Assembly (NCBI RefSeq): GCF_935825525.1
Contig: NZ_CAKXZT010000117.1
Span: 4,234 to 68,233 of the forward strand
Length of the DNA: 64,000 nucleotides
Reading direction: 5' to 3'
Origin: Mesorhizobium escarrei
Lineage (GTDB): Bacteria; Pseudomonadota; Alphaproteobacteria; Rhizobiales; Rhizobiaceae
Under the pieces are notes generated by a model. The model did no database searches. It saw only the letters and a program-made list of their open reading frames with translations, and had not been told where the DNA came from. Position 1 is the stretch's first letter. Each line of letters opens with the position of its first letter. Both the position numbers and the translations under genes were made by a program. Shown here one piece after another: positions 22,492 to 30,455 of the stretch.

Positions 22492-23106
22492 TCATACCGC
22501 GATCGCCGCCACCAAAATCCGGTTCTGCCTTCGTATCGCCGTCCGCAGCTCCGCGATCCTCGCCCCGTCGCGCTTCACGAACTCGATGAACATCATGTTC
22601 ATGTTGTTGAACACCAGTTCGCCGAGCGCCTGCCCGTCGATATCCCGGCGCACCAGGCCGATCGTCTGCAGCCGGGCGATCAGCGCGCGGATCTGTTCGG
22701 TCAGCGCCCGGTCGAGCGCCGTGTAAGCCTGGCCGAACGGGCTGTCGGGCAGTTGCGTCGAGATCGCCATCGCCTGCCGCCACATCTCCTTGCTGAGATA
22801 ATGCAGCGAATGCTCGATATAGATGCCGAGCAGCGTGTCGAGCGCGTCGCCGACATTGGCCGGCGGGTTGGCGACCACGCCGCGCCCGGCATTGAGCACC
22901 TCGTTGACCTCCATCGAGACGATGGCGCCGAGGATGTCGCCCTTGTTCTGGTAATAGTTGTAGATCGTGCCGACCGAGACCTCGGCCTGAGCCGCGATCG
23001 TCTCGATCTTGGCGCCTTCATAGCCGGTGTCGCGAAAAAGCGCCGCCGCCGCCTCGATGATGCGGCGATGCCGATCCGCCTTTTGCCTTGCCCGCAATCC
23101 GCTCAT
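22492..23106 (-). CDS. TetR/AcrR-family transcriptional regulator
   Basis: A 204-aa protein. The N-terminal TetR helix-turn-helix is clear: RIIEAAAALFRDTGYEGAKI, then ETIAAQAEVSVGTIYNYYQN and KGDILGAIVSMEV. The C-terminal all-helical ligand/dimer domain (about residues 75-195) is not diagnostic. It is divergent from the pseudogene at 23198 across a 90-bp AT-rich gap that contains TCAATTTTAGAATTGGTTCA, an operator-like palindrome. It probably once regulated the transport or hydrolase genes that are now fused and broken. Confidence 0.87.
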   Translation of the reverse strand: MSGLRARQKADRHRRIIEAAAALFRDTGYEGAKIETIAAQAEVSVGTIYNYYQNKGDILGAIVSMEVNEVLNAGRGVVANPPANVGDALDTLLGIYIEHSLHYLSKEMWRQAMAISTQLPDSPFGQAYTALDRALTEQIRALIARLQTIGLVRRDIDGQALGELVFNNMNMMFIEFVKRDGARIAELRTAIRRQNRILVAAIAV

Positions 23107-23197
23107 GTCGGCTATCTGCCATAAAAACAGAATTGACTCAATTTTAGAATTGGTTCAATTTTTTGCCAGAAGCCAGAAAGGCAAGGGAGAACGCTCG

Positions 23198-23639
23198 ATG
23201 ACCATCAATCCAAACACCCCGAAACCAACGACCAAGATGCCGCTTTCCGTTCTGAAGAGGTATCTTCACGCCGCGTGTGCCGCGACAGCATTGTTGCTGG
23301 CGACGGGCAGCCCCGCTCGGGCCGCTGACCTCAACGCCTTGATCTGGTGCGATCACGCCGATCCGGCGCCATTCACCCGGCGGCATCGCGCTCTACGAGA
23401 GGAAGACCGGCATCCTGCTTTCTGGCGACATCGTCTATGACGGCCCGCTGATCGACGATGTCTATCATTCCGCTGTCGACGACTATGTCGAGACGCTGCT
23501 GCGGATGCGCGAGCTCGATGTTGCGGTCGTGCATGGCGGCCACTTCCCGTGCTTCGGCAAGGTGCGCTACCGCCAGCTTATCGACGAGTATCTCGCACAA
23601 AAGCGGCAGGCCGGCTGCCATCTGCTGCAGGCGCGCTAA
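23198..23639 (+). pseudogene. deletion fusion: ABC substrate-binding protein start joined to metallo-beta-lactamase-fold end
   Basis: From the ATG at 23198 the frame encodes a signal peptide (ATALLLATGSPARAADLNAL) and IWCDHADP, the N-terminus of a putrescine-type periplasmic binding protein. It then goes out of frame. From 23370 another frame encodes HSPGGIALYERKTGILLSGD, DIVYDGPLIDDVYHSAVDDY and VVHGGHFPCFGKVRYRQLID, the C-terminal third of an MBL-fold hydrolase, ending at TAA 23639. The junction lies near 23365-23372. A deletion joining two neighbouring genes explains it best. The MBL part lacks the N-terminal HxHxDH site. Confidence 0.75.
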
Positions 23640-23674
23640 GCACGGTCTTTAATCGGTGGAAGTACCCGGCCAAT

Positions 23675-23875
23675 TCACAACGCCCTTTGCGGGCACGGCG
23701 TGCCGGCGGCATCGCCGCAGCGTGAAGCCGCTGGTTGGGGTCTCAAACTCGTCTCTTCCGACTGGCGCACCAGTTGGGCAAAGGCAAGAGCAAAACTTCC
23801 CAGCATCAAGACGATGACAATCAGGCGTGTTACCGGCAATAAATCGGTCCGACTAGCTGGCCCCACGCCGCCCAT
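23675..23875 (-). CDS. possible small membrane or exported protein
   Basis: A short frame with one hydrophobic segment (TRLIVIVLMLGSFALAFAQL) and then a polar, Cys-containing tail (ASRCGDAAGTPCPQ). The GTG at the V of VTRLIV would give a clean signal-anchor protein of about 51 aa. No family recognised; it lies between the pseudogene and nadK in a 500-bp stretch (23640-24143) with nothing else convincing. That stretch also has a GGGGCGCCAC triplet repeat at 24003-24040. Confidence 0.35.
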   Translation of the reverse strand: MGGVGPASRTDLLPVTRLIVIVLMLGSFALAFAQLVRQSEETSLRPQPAASRCGDAAGTPCPQRAL

Positions 23876-24143
23876 CCACTGCCGGCTAACATGGTCGATC
23901 CGGCTTTACGAGAGTTTAATACTCGTCTTAACCATCACATTCGCTTGTCACTCGACACGATGCGCGAGCAGCAGAGCGGCGGCTCTTGCCGGCGCTGTGT
24001 GGAGGGGCGCCACCAGGGGCGCCACTGGGGGCGCCACATGTCTCGCTTTGCAGATTTGCCCACCCATGCTAACCCGGCGCTGGCGCGGCCCAAGCAACCG
24101 GTCGCCACCAACCGGTCGCCATCAAACATCTTCATTGGGAGCC

Positions 24144-24917
24144 ATGAACAAAGCCGCCAGCCGCTTCGCCTTCGTCTCGTCCGATACCGCCGACGCCAAG
24201 GCGGCGCTGGAGAGCCTTTCGGCGCGCTATGGCCAGGCACCCATCGAGGATGCAGAGATCGTCGTGGCGCTGGGCGGCGACGGCTTCCTGTTGCAGACCT
24301 TGCGCGACACGATGAGCACAGGAAAAAAAGTCTACGGCATGAACCGTGGCACCATCGGTTTCCTGATGAACGAATATCGCGCCAGCGGTTTGACCGGGCG
24401 CATCGCTGCGGCTGTTGCCGAAACGATCCGTCCGCTGGAGATGCAGGCGGTCACCGCAGAGGGTGAAACGATTTCAGCGTTGGCGATCAATGAGGTTGCG
24501 CTGTGGCGCCAGTCCTACCAGACGGCCAAGATTCGTATCACGGTGGACGAGCAAGTGCGGCTGGAGGAATTGAATTGCGACGGCGTGATGATCGCGACAC
24601 CGGCCGGCTCGACCGCCTACAACCTCTCCGCGCATGGGCCGATCCTGCCGCTCGACGCACCGCTGCTGGCGCTGACCCCGGTCAGTCCGTTCCGCCCGCG
24701 CCGCTGGCGCGGCGCGCTGCTTTCCAACAAGGCGACCGTTCGCTTCGACATCCTGGAGCCGGAAAAGCGGCCGGTGAACGCCGCAGCTGACCATACAGAG
24801 GTGAAGGCCGCAACCTCGGTTACGGTGCGAGAATCGCCAACTGTGACCGCGACGCTGCTGTTTGATCCGAGCCACTCGTGGAACGAGCGCATTCTCGCCG
24901 AACAGTTCCGCTATTGA
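24144..24917 (+). CDS. nadK: NAD kinase
   Basis: Phosphorylates NAD to NADP. The 257-aa protein is the short alphaproteobacterial type. Visible motifs: VVALGGDGFLLQTLR (the GGDG motif), YGMNRGTIGFLMNEY, AINEVAL (the NE/D motif) and ELNCDGVMIATPAGSTAYNL with the GST(A)YNLSAHG substrate region, then LALTPVSPFRPRRW. The ATG at 24144 begins MNKAASRFAFVSSDTADA with GGGAGCC upstream; longer upstream readings are not conserved in character. Confidence 0.95.
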   Translation: MNKAASRFAFVSSDTADAKAALESLSARYGQAPIEDAEIVVALGGDGFLLQTLRDTMSTGKKVYGMNRGTIGFLMNEYRASGLTGRIAAAVAETIRPLEMQAVTAEGETISALAINEVALWRQSYQTAKIRITVDEQVRLEELNCDGVMIATPAGSTAYNLSAHGPILPLDAPLLALTPVSPFRPRRWRGALLSNKATVRFDILEPEKRPVNAAADHTEVKAATSVTVRESPTVTATLLFDPSHSWNERILAEQFRY

Positions 24918-25107
24918 GCCGGCGCAGCGATAGGCAGCTCGATTAAGCATCGCGATTAAGGTTACGACTTCACAATCGTGCCGTCCCCGCCTGTTTGTGT
25001 TGACAAATCGCGGGCTTGCGCCTACCTGCAATACCAATCTTGCAGGCGCGCGGCGCTTGCCGCGACCGCTTGCGTTGCGCCCCCGAACCAGCCAAAGACA
25101 GCCAAAC

Positions 25108-26715
25108 TTGTCCTCAGACACCCAGATCGCTCAAGAAGTGTTGACCTTCGCAGACCTCGGCCTGTCGCCAAAGGTCCTTTCCGCAGTTACCGACGCCGGT
25201 TACACCGAACCGACACCGATCCAGGCCGGCGCCATTCCGCACGCTTTGCTCGGCAAGGATATTTTGGGCATCGCCCAGACCGGCACCGGCAAGACGGCCT
25301 CGTTCGTGCTGCCGATGCTGACCCGCCTCGAAAAAGGCCGGGCACGCGCCCGCATGCCACGCACACTGATCCTCGAGCCAACGCGCGAGCTTGCCGCGCA
25401 GGTCGAAGAGAACTTCATCAGATACGGCAAGAACCACAAGCTCAACATCGCGCTGCTGATCGGTGGCGTGTCCTTCGACGAGCAGGACAAGAAGCTGGAG
25501 CGCGGCGCCGACGTGCTGATCGCGACGCCAGGCCGCCTGCTCGATCACCGCGAGCGCGGAAAACTTCTGCTCAACGGCGTCGAGATCCTGGTCATCGATG
25601 AGGCCGACCGCATGCTCGACATGGGCTTCATTCCCGACATCGAGCGCATCTGCGAGATGATCCCGTTCACCAGGCAGACGCTGTTCTTCTCGGCGACGAT
25701 GCCGCCTGAGATCACCAAGCTCACCGAGAAATTCCTGCACGCGCCGGTGCGCGTCGAGGTTTCGAAAGCCGCGTCCGCCGCGACCAACATCATCCAGCGG
25801 CTGGTGAAATCCGGCTCGAAACCCTGGGACAAGCGCGAGACGCTGCGCAATCTGATAAAGGCCGAGGATGCGGAACTGAAGAACGCCATCATCTTCTGCA
25901 ACCGCAAGATCGAGGTCTCGGAGCTTTTCCGCTCGCTGCTGAAATATGATTTCGACGCCGGCGCGCTGCATGGCGACATGGACCAGCGCGCGCGCATGCA
26001 GATGCTGGCCAATTTCCGTGACGGCAAACTGCGCTACCTCGTTGCGTCGGACGTCGCGGCCCGCGGCCTCGACATCCCCGACGTCAGCCACGTCTTCAAT
26101 TACGACGTGCCGATCCATGCCGAGGACTATGTCCACCGCATCGGCCGCACCGGCCGCGCCGGCCGTTCGGGCAAATCCTTCACCATCGCCACCAAGTCCG
26201 ACACCAAATACATCGACGCGATCGAACGGCTGATCGGCAACAAGATCGAGTGGCATGACGGCGATCTGTCGACGGTCGTCGCCAGCGAGGGCGGAGAGGA
26301 CGATGCTCCCCGCCGTGGCCGCGGCGCCCCCCGCCGCGCCGGCCGCAAGGACGATGGCAAGGAGAGGGGCGAACGCAGACCACGCGAACGCCACGCCAAG
26401 CAAAGCGAAGCTGCAGCACCGGATGTGGTGCGCGAGGAACAGGCAGTGGCGGCCGAAACCGCGGTCGCCGATGCCGGTGAGCGGCGCGCGCGCAAGGAAG
26501 CGATCCGCTCGGAAAATAGCGAGCGCCAAGCTTCACCCGAACGCAAGGCTTCGCCCGATCGCCACCGCAACGAACAGCGCGCGCCAGAACGTGGCGACAC
26601 CAGGCCGCAGCGCGACGGCAATCGCCCGGCCCGCCATCGCCAGGAAGACAACGACGCGACCGTCGGATTCGGTGACGACATGCCGGCGTTCATGCGCATC
26701 GTCGCCAAGGGCTAA
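25108..26715 (+). CDS. DEAD-box ATP-dependent RNA helicase (RhlE-like)
   Basis: About 535 aa. The motifs run in order: the Q-motif region FADLGLSPKVLSAVTDAGYT and TPIQ, Walker A AQTGTGKT, PTRELAAQ, TPGRLLDH, DEAD box VIDEADRMLDMGF, SAT, ARGLDIPDV and HRIGRTGRAGRSG, so it is a complete helicase core. The C-terminus (from about residue 400) is a long basic, Arg/Glu-rich disordered tail that probably binds RNA. I favour the TTG at 25108 because a TTGACA lies at 25000-25005, which would be a promoter inside any longer reading; the start stays uncertain. It shares a terminator with the OmpA gene. Confidence 0.9.
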   Translation: MSSDTQIAQEVLTFADLGLSPKVLSAVTDAGYTEPTPIQAGAIPHALLGKDILGIAQTGTGKTASFVLPMLTRLEKGRARARMPRTLILEPTRELAAQVEENFIRYGKNHKLNIALLIGGVSFDEQDKKLERGADVLIATPGRLLDHRERGKLLLNGVEILVIDEADRMLDMGFIPDIERICEMIPFTRQTLFFSATMPPEITKLTEKFLHAPVRVEVSKAASAATNIIQRLVKSGSKPWDKRETLRNLIKAEDAELKNAIIFCNRKIEVSELFRSLLKYDFDAGALHGDMDQRARMQMLANFRDGKLRYLVASDVAARGLDIPDVSHVFNYDVPIHAEDYVHRIGRTGRAGRSGKSFTIATKSDTKYIDAIERLIGNKIEWHDGDLSTVVASEGGEDDAPRRGRGAPRRAGRKDDGKERGERRPRERHAKQSEAAAPDVVREEQAVAAETAVADAGERRARKEAIRSENSERQASPERKASPDRHRNEQRAPERGDTRPQRDGNRPARHRQEDNDATVGFGDDMPAFMRIVAKG

Positions 26716-26758
26716 CAGCAGAAATTGGGCTGATCACAGTAGAAATTCTCAAATACCA

Positions 26759-26788
26759 GCAAAACGGCCCCTTGCGGGGCCGTTTTCA
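26759..26788. terminator. bidirectional terminator
   Basis: AAAACGGCCCC-TTG-CGGGGCCGTTTT: a strong GC stem flanked by A and T runs. It lies between the convergent helicase and OmpA-lipoprotein genes and serves both. Confidence 0.9.
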
Positions 26789-26817
26789 TGTGCAATGCGG
26801 TCTTCTGCTTGCCTTGC

Positions 26818-27468
26818 TCAGGTGAGCGGCGAGAGCTGGATTTCGACGCGGCGGTTCTGGGCGCGGCCGGCGGCCGACGCATTGGAAGCGATTGGACGCG
26901 TCTCGCCGAAGCCGGTGACGGCGAAGCGGCGGGTATCGACGCCCTGCCCTGACAGATAGTTGGCGACCGCCAGCGCGCGGCGCTGCGACAGGTCGAAATT
27001 GTGTTCGTCGCCACCGCTCGAGTCGGTGTGGCCGAACACGTCGACCGTGGTCTGCCGGAACTTGTTCAGCACAAGCGCGACCGAATTCAGCACTGGATAG
27101 AAGCCGGGCTTCACCGCGTCCTGGTCGACGTTGAAGGTGATGTCGGACGGCATGTTGAGGATGATCTGGTCGCCGCTGCGGGTGACGCTGACGCCGGAAC
27201 CCTGAAGCTGCCGGCGCAATTCGGCCTCGTTCTGGTCCATCGTGGCGCCGATGGCGCCGCCAGCGAGAGCGCCGACGCCAGCGCCGATCAGCGCATTGCG
27301 GCGATCGTTGCCACCGGCAAGCAGGCCGAGCCCCGCACCCGCCAGCGCGCCGATCCCGGCGCCGGCCGCAGTGTTGGACACTTTCTGCTCTCCGGTATAC
27401 GGATCGGTGGTGGTGCAGGCGCTCACGAGCACAGCCGTCGCCACGGCGACGAGCACAGTCTTTTTCAT
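26818..27468 (-). CDS. OmpA-family outer-membrane lipoprotein
   Basis: A 216-aa protein. Lipoprotein signal MKKTVLVAVATAVLVSACTT with lipobox VSAC. The next part is a glycine-zipper region (residues ~35-85: GAGIGALAGAGLGLLAGG, GAGVGALAGGAIGAT), which spans or packs in the membrane. The C-terminal OmpA domain has NMPSDITFNVDQDAVKPGFY, VFGHTDSSGGDEHNFDLSQR (peptidoglycan-binding D and R) and FGETRPIASN. It is typical of the YiaD/Omp-type proteins that tie the outer membrane to peptidoglycan. The start at 27468 follows a GGGAC-containing leader. Confidence 0.92.
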   Translation of the reverse strand: MKKTVLVAVATAVLVSACTTTDPYTGEQKVSNTAAGAGIGALAGAGLGLLAGGNDRRNALIGAGVGALAGGAIGATMDQNEAELRRQLQGSGVSVTRSGDQIILNMPSDITFNVDQDAVKPGFYPVLNSVALVLNKFRQTTVDVFGHTDSSGGDEHNFDLSQRRALAVANYLSGQGVDTRRFAVTGFGETRPIASNASAAGRAQNRRVEIQLSPLT

Positions 27469-27499
27469 TAGGTAGTCCCTCTCCAGTCCGCGGTCCCAC

Positions 27500-27746
27500 C
27501 AGTGGCGCGCCGCATCAGCCCTTCCGTTGCATCGGCCCGAAAATCATCGATTTTCGGAAGCACGATGCATAGATTCAAAGTCTTAGAGCGTACTTTGTGC
27601 GTCCGAGTGGACGCACGTCGCTCTATGTCTTGTTAACATGAAATGCGGCGAAAAATGGAAGGGGAAAAGCGGCTGGCTATGGCTTTTCCCGTCAAATCAA
27701 CGGCCGCTATATTGCGCAATCCTGATCGGTAAGCAGCGACTGACGG
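27500..27746. repeat. intergenic region with a mosaic repeat
   Basis: About 250 bp without a gene. A hairpin (CGAAAATCATCGATTTTCG, 27538-27556) is followed by GGAAGCACGATGCATAG, then AGAGCGTACTTTGTGCGTCC and GGACGCACGTCGCTCT, a palindromic arrangement. It looks like a dispersed rhizobial intergenic repeat. Confidence 0.5.
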
Positions 27747-28115
27747 CTACCAGAGATTCTTGCCGTCAATGACGACGACCTCGACCTGATCGAGGTCGAA
27801 ATCGTCGAACAGGCGCGAGTTCACACTGATTTTCGGATTTTCGAAGTTCGGCTTGCCGGTCGACCAGTCCGGCGTTTGGGTGAAGGTGCCGCAGCCGCAG
27901 GTGGCGCAGAAACCATGTTTTACCGTTTTCGAGCCCCATTGATAGAAAGAGACATTCTTGAGCGGGCTGGTGAGCTTGAATTGCGACGGAATGTAGTAGG
28001 CCCACAACGAGCCGCGTTTCGAGCAGAAGGAGCATGTGCATCGCGTCACGGTCAGCGGCGCTTCCGAAACCTCGAACGTCGTCGACCTGCAGTGGCAGCT
28101 TGCCTTTATGGTCAT
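27747..28115 (-). CDS. GFA-family (glutathione-dependent formaldehyde-activating enzyme-like) protein
   Basis: A 122-aa protein with the zinc-binding Cys pattern of the GFA fold: SCHCRSTTFEV, then TRCTCSFCSKRGSLWAYY, and FCATCGCGTFTQ. GFA proteins bind zinc through these cysteines; most members have no proven enzymatic role and the name comes from Gfa of Paracoccus. The ATG at 28115 with GGAGG upstream is chosen over a longer frame back to 28226. It is a monocistronic gene as far as can be seen. Confidence 0.85.
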   Translation of the reverse strand: MTIKASCHCRSTTFEVSEAPLTVTRCTCSFCSKRGSLWAYYIPSQFKLTSPLKNVSFYQWGSKTVKHGFCATCGCGTFTQTPDWSTGKPNFENPKISVNSRLFDDFDLDQVEVVVIDGKNLW

Positions 28116-28352
28116 AACGCCTCCCCTCACGATTGCTTCCCGCCCGCGCGGTAAGGCAACATGCGGTAAGGCAACATAAAGAGGCGCTGTTGACAACTGT
28201 CTGTCAGCAGACTCGCTTGCCTGCATCGGACGCGTGGGCGCGCTTCAATCTCTTTGAGGCATGTCGCTATCCCAAAACCGCTGCACACCCTCGAGTCAGG
28301 CCATGCCCCCATTGGAGCAAGCTTTCGGGAGCAAGCCTATGGGTGACATGCA
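28116..28352. repeat. intergenic region with GCATGTCG-type repeat
   Basis: No gene is seen. It contains tandem CGGTAAGGCAACAT units (28149-28176) and GCATGTCGCTATCCCAAAAC (28259-28278), a member of a repeat family also seen near 49726 and 55814 (ATGTCGTTGTCGCAAA...TTTTGGGCGACAT). Confidence 0.45.
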
Positions 28353-28739
28353 TTAAAACGACGACGGTGGGACGAACAGGCAGATGGTCTTTCCGTCATT
28401 GGCGCCGGCGACCGAACACCAGTGATATTCGCCGTCGGGCGAATTCTTGATCCGTGCATCGCTGTAGCCTACGACCTCGCCTGTCCCCTTGATGACATAA
28501 CCCTCCGGACGCTCGCTGATCGACGTCTGCGAGACCGCGCGGCAATCGTAACCAGAACAACAGGAGAATGGATAACTCCAGCCTTGCGGCCTCGCCGCAG
28601 TCGGCGTTGCGTCGTGCGCCAAAGCGGGCGCTGCAAATAGAATGGTGGCGGCCGTCAGAGCCACCACCGCAATGATTGAATTCAGGAGGCGGCGCGCCGT
28701 CTGGACGGCTGAGGCCGATCGGGCTGTGAAAGCAGGCAT
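28353..28739 (-). CDS. conserved exported protein with paired cysteines, unknown function
   Basis: A 128-aa protein with an N-terminal signal region (IIAVVALTAATILFAAPALA-HD). The mature part contains YPFSCCSGYDCRAV, then VIKGTGEVVGYSDARIK and YHWCSVAGANDGKTICLFVP, i.e. five Cys that may form disulfides in the periplasm. This pattern is seen in uncharacterised Mesorhizobium proteins. The ATG at 28739 follows AGGAATT. No neighbouring gene suggests its role. Confidence 0.65.
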   Translation of the reverse strand: MPAFTARSASAVQTARRLLNSIIAVVALTAATILFAAPALAHDATPTAARPQGWSYPFSCCSGYDCRAVSQTSISERPEGYVIKGTGEVVGYSDARIKNSPDGEYHWCSVAGANDGKTICLFVPPSSF

Positions 28740-29181
28740 GGGCGCAATTCCTATCACCGAGTTATCAAGCGTTTCGCTTGCCCGTTCTTGGAACGTATCT
28801 TCCCAGTGGCCGGCTCGTCAGGTCGCAGATACGCCGCGTCCGGCCATAAATGCTTTTTCCCCCAGCCTTCGGATGCTGGCCTGATTCCTTTGTTGGCGCA
28901 AGAAATTGCTGTGCAACCGAGCGCCGACATCTGCAACCGGAACCAGCCTGCCGGGGCTGGCGAGAGTGACTTCATCAACCCGGCAGATGGGCTCGCGGAT
29001 AACGAGAATCAGCTCGCAGTGGTTCCGGGCCAGGCCCAGGCAGGCCTGCAACAATGAACCCGAAGGTGGAAGTCGATATGGAAAATTCGATGAAAAAACA
29101 AAGCCATCAAGCGACCGCTCAATTAGCGTGAGAGCCTGTTACTGTAGCGTGATGTTTCCGGCTGCTTAAGTGGTAGGAGCT
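28740..29181. other. intergenic region without a supported gene
   Basis: About 440 bp upstream of the 128-aa gene and downstream of prfB. Short reading frames on both strands have poor composition and no ribosome-binding site. No repeat or hairpin stands out. Confidence 0.4.
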
Positions 29182-30313
29182 TCAGTCGATATCGGCCACC
29201 ACTTCGCCGGCGCCGCCCTCGATGCGCTGCGACAGCGACGCCTCCATGAAGTCGTCGAGGTCGCCGTCCAGCACGCTCGACGGGCTTGTGCTCTCGACAC
29301 CCGTGCGCAGATCCTTCACCAGCTGATAGGGCTGCAGAACGTAGGAGCGGATCTGATGGCCCCAGCCGATATCGCTCTTCGACGCTTCGGTGGCGTTCGC
29401 CACCGCCTCGCGCTTCTTCAGTTCTTCCTCGTAGAGCCGCGAACGCAGCATCTCCCAAGCCTTCGCCTTGTTCTTGTGCTGGGAGCGCTCGGCCTGGCAG
29501 GCGACCGCGATGCCGGTGGCGAGATGGGTGATGCGGACCGCTGAATCGGTGGTGTTGACGTGCTGGCCGCCCGAACCGGACGAACGATAGGTGTCGATGC
29601 GGACATCCGATTCGGAAACGTCGATCTCGATCGTGTCGTCGATCACCGGATAGACCCAGACGCTGGCGAAGGACGTGTGGCGGCGCGCATTGCTGTCATA
29701 GGGCGAAATACGCACGAGACGGTGAACGCCGGATTCCGTCTTCAGCCAACCATAGGCATTGTGGCCCTTGATCAGCAGCGTGGCGGACTTGATGCCGGCC
29801 TCTTCGCCGTCATGCACTTCCAGCACTTCGACCTTGAAGCGGCGGCGCTCGGCCCAACGCGTGTACATGCGCAGAAGCATCGAGGCCCAGTCCTGGCTTT
29901 CGGTGCCGCCGGCGCCGGCGTGGATTTCGAGATAGCTGTCGTTGGCGTCCGCCTCGCGCGAAAGCAGCGTCTCGATCTGGCGGGCCTTTGCTTCGCCGCG
30001 CATCGAGCGGATCGCCGCTTCCGCCTCGGCGACGACGCTCTCATCGCCCTCTTCCTCGCCAAGCTCGATCAAGCCGATATTGTCTTCCAGCGCCTGGGTG
30101 AGGCCTTTGACCGCGGCGATGCCTTCCTCGAGGCCCTGGCGCTCACGCATCAGCTTCTGCGCCTCCAGCGGCTCGTTCCAGAGGCTCGAATCCTCGGCCC
30201 GCACATTCAGGTATTCAAGCCGCTTTATGGCTTGATCCCAGTCAAAGATGCCTCCTCAGCAGGGTTATCGCCTGCCTGATTTCGTCGACAATATTCTGCG
30301 TTTCCGCGCGCAT
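29182..30313 (-). CDS. prfB: peptide chain release factor 2, with programmed +1 frameshift
   Basis: Terminates translation at UGA and UAA. The ATG at 30313 opens a 23-codon frame ([20 protein letters not shown]...) that ends at an in-frame TGA (30242-30244). The context AGGAGG-CATCTT-TGA-C is the classic RF2 autoregulatory shift site: an internal Shine-Dalgarno, CTT TGA C. Translation resumes in +1 with [20 protein letters not shown]. The rest shows the GGQ motif ([15 protein letters not shown]) and [14 protein letters not shown], where the anticodon-like tripeptide is SPY instead of the E. coli SPF. It lies downstream of the PBP1A gene on the same strand. Confidence 0.96.
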
Positions 30314-30455
30314 GGCTGGCCGTTCTGTCCTGTGCTGAAATGGTGCCCTGTTGCTAAAGCAGAGCTTGGGTTGGCGCGATACATAGGGACGGCACCGCCG
30401 CCTGTAAAGCGAAATGGGCCGGCTCGAAAGCCGGGCCAAATACCCTGAACCTATG

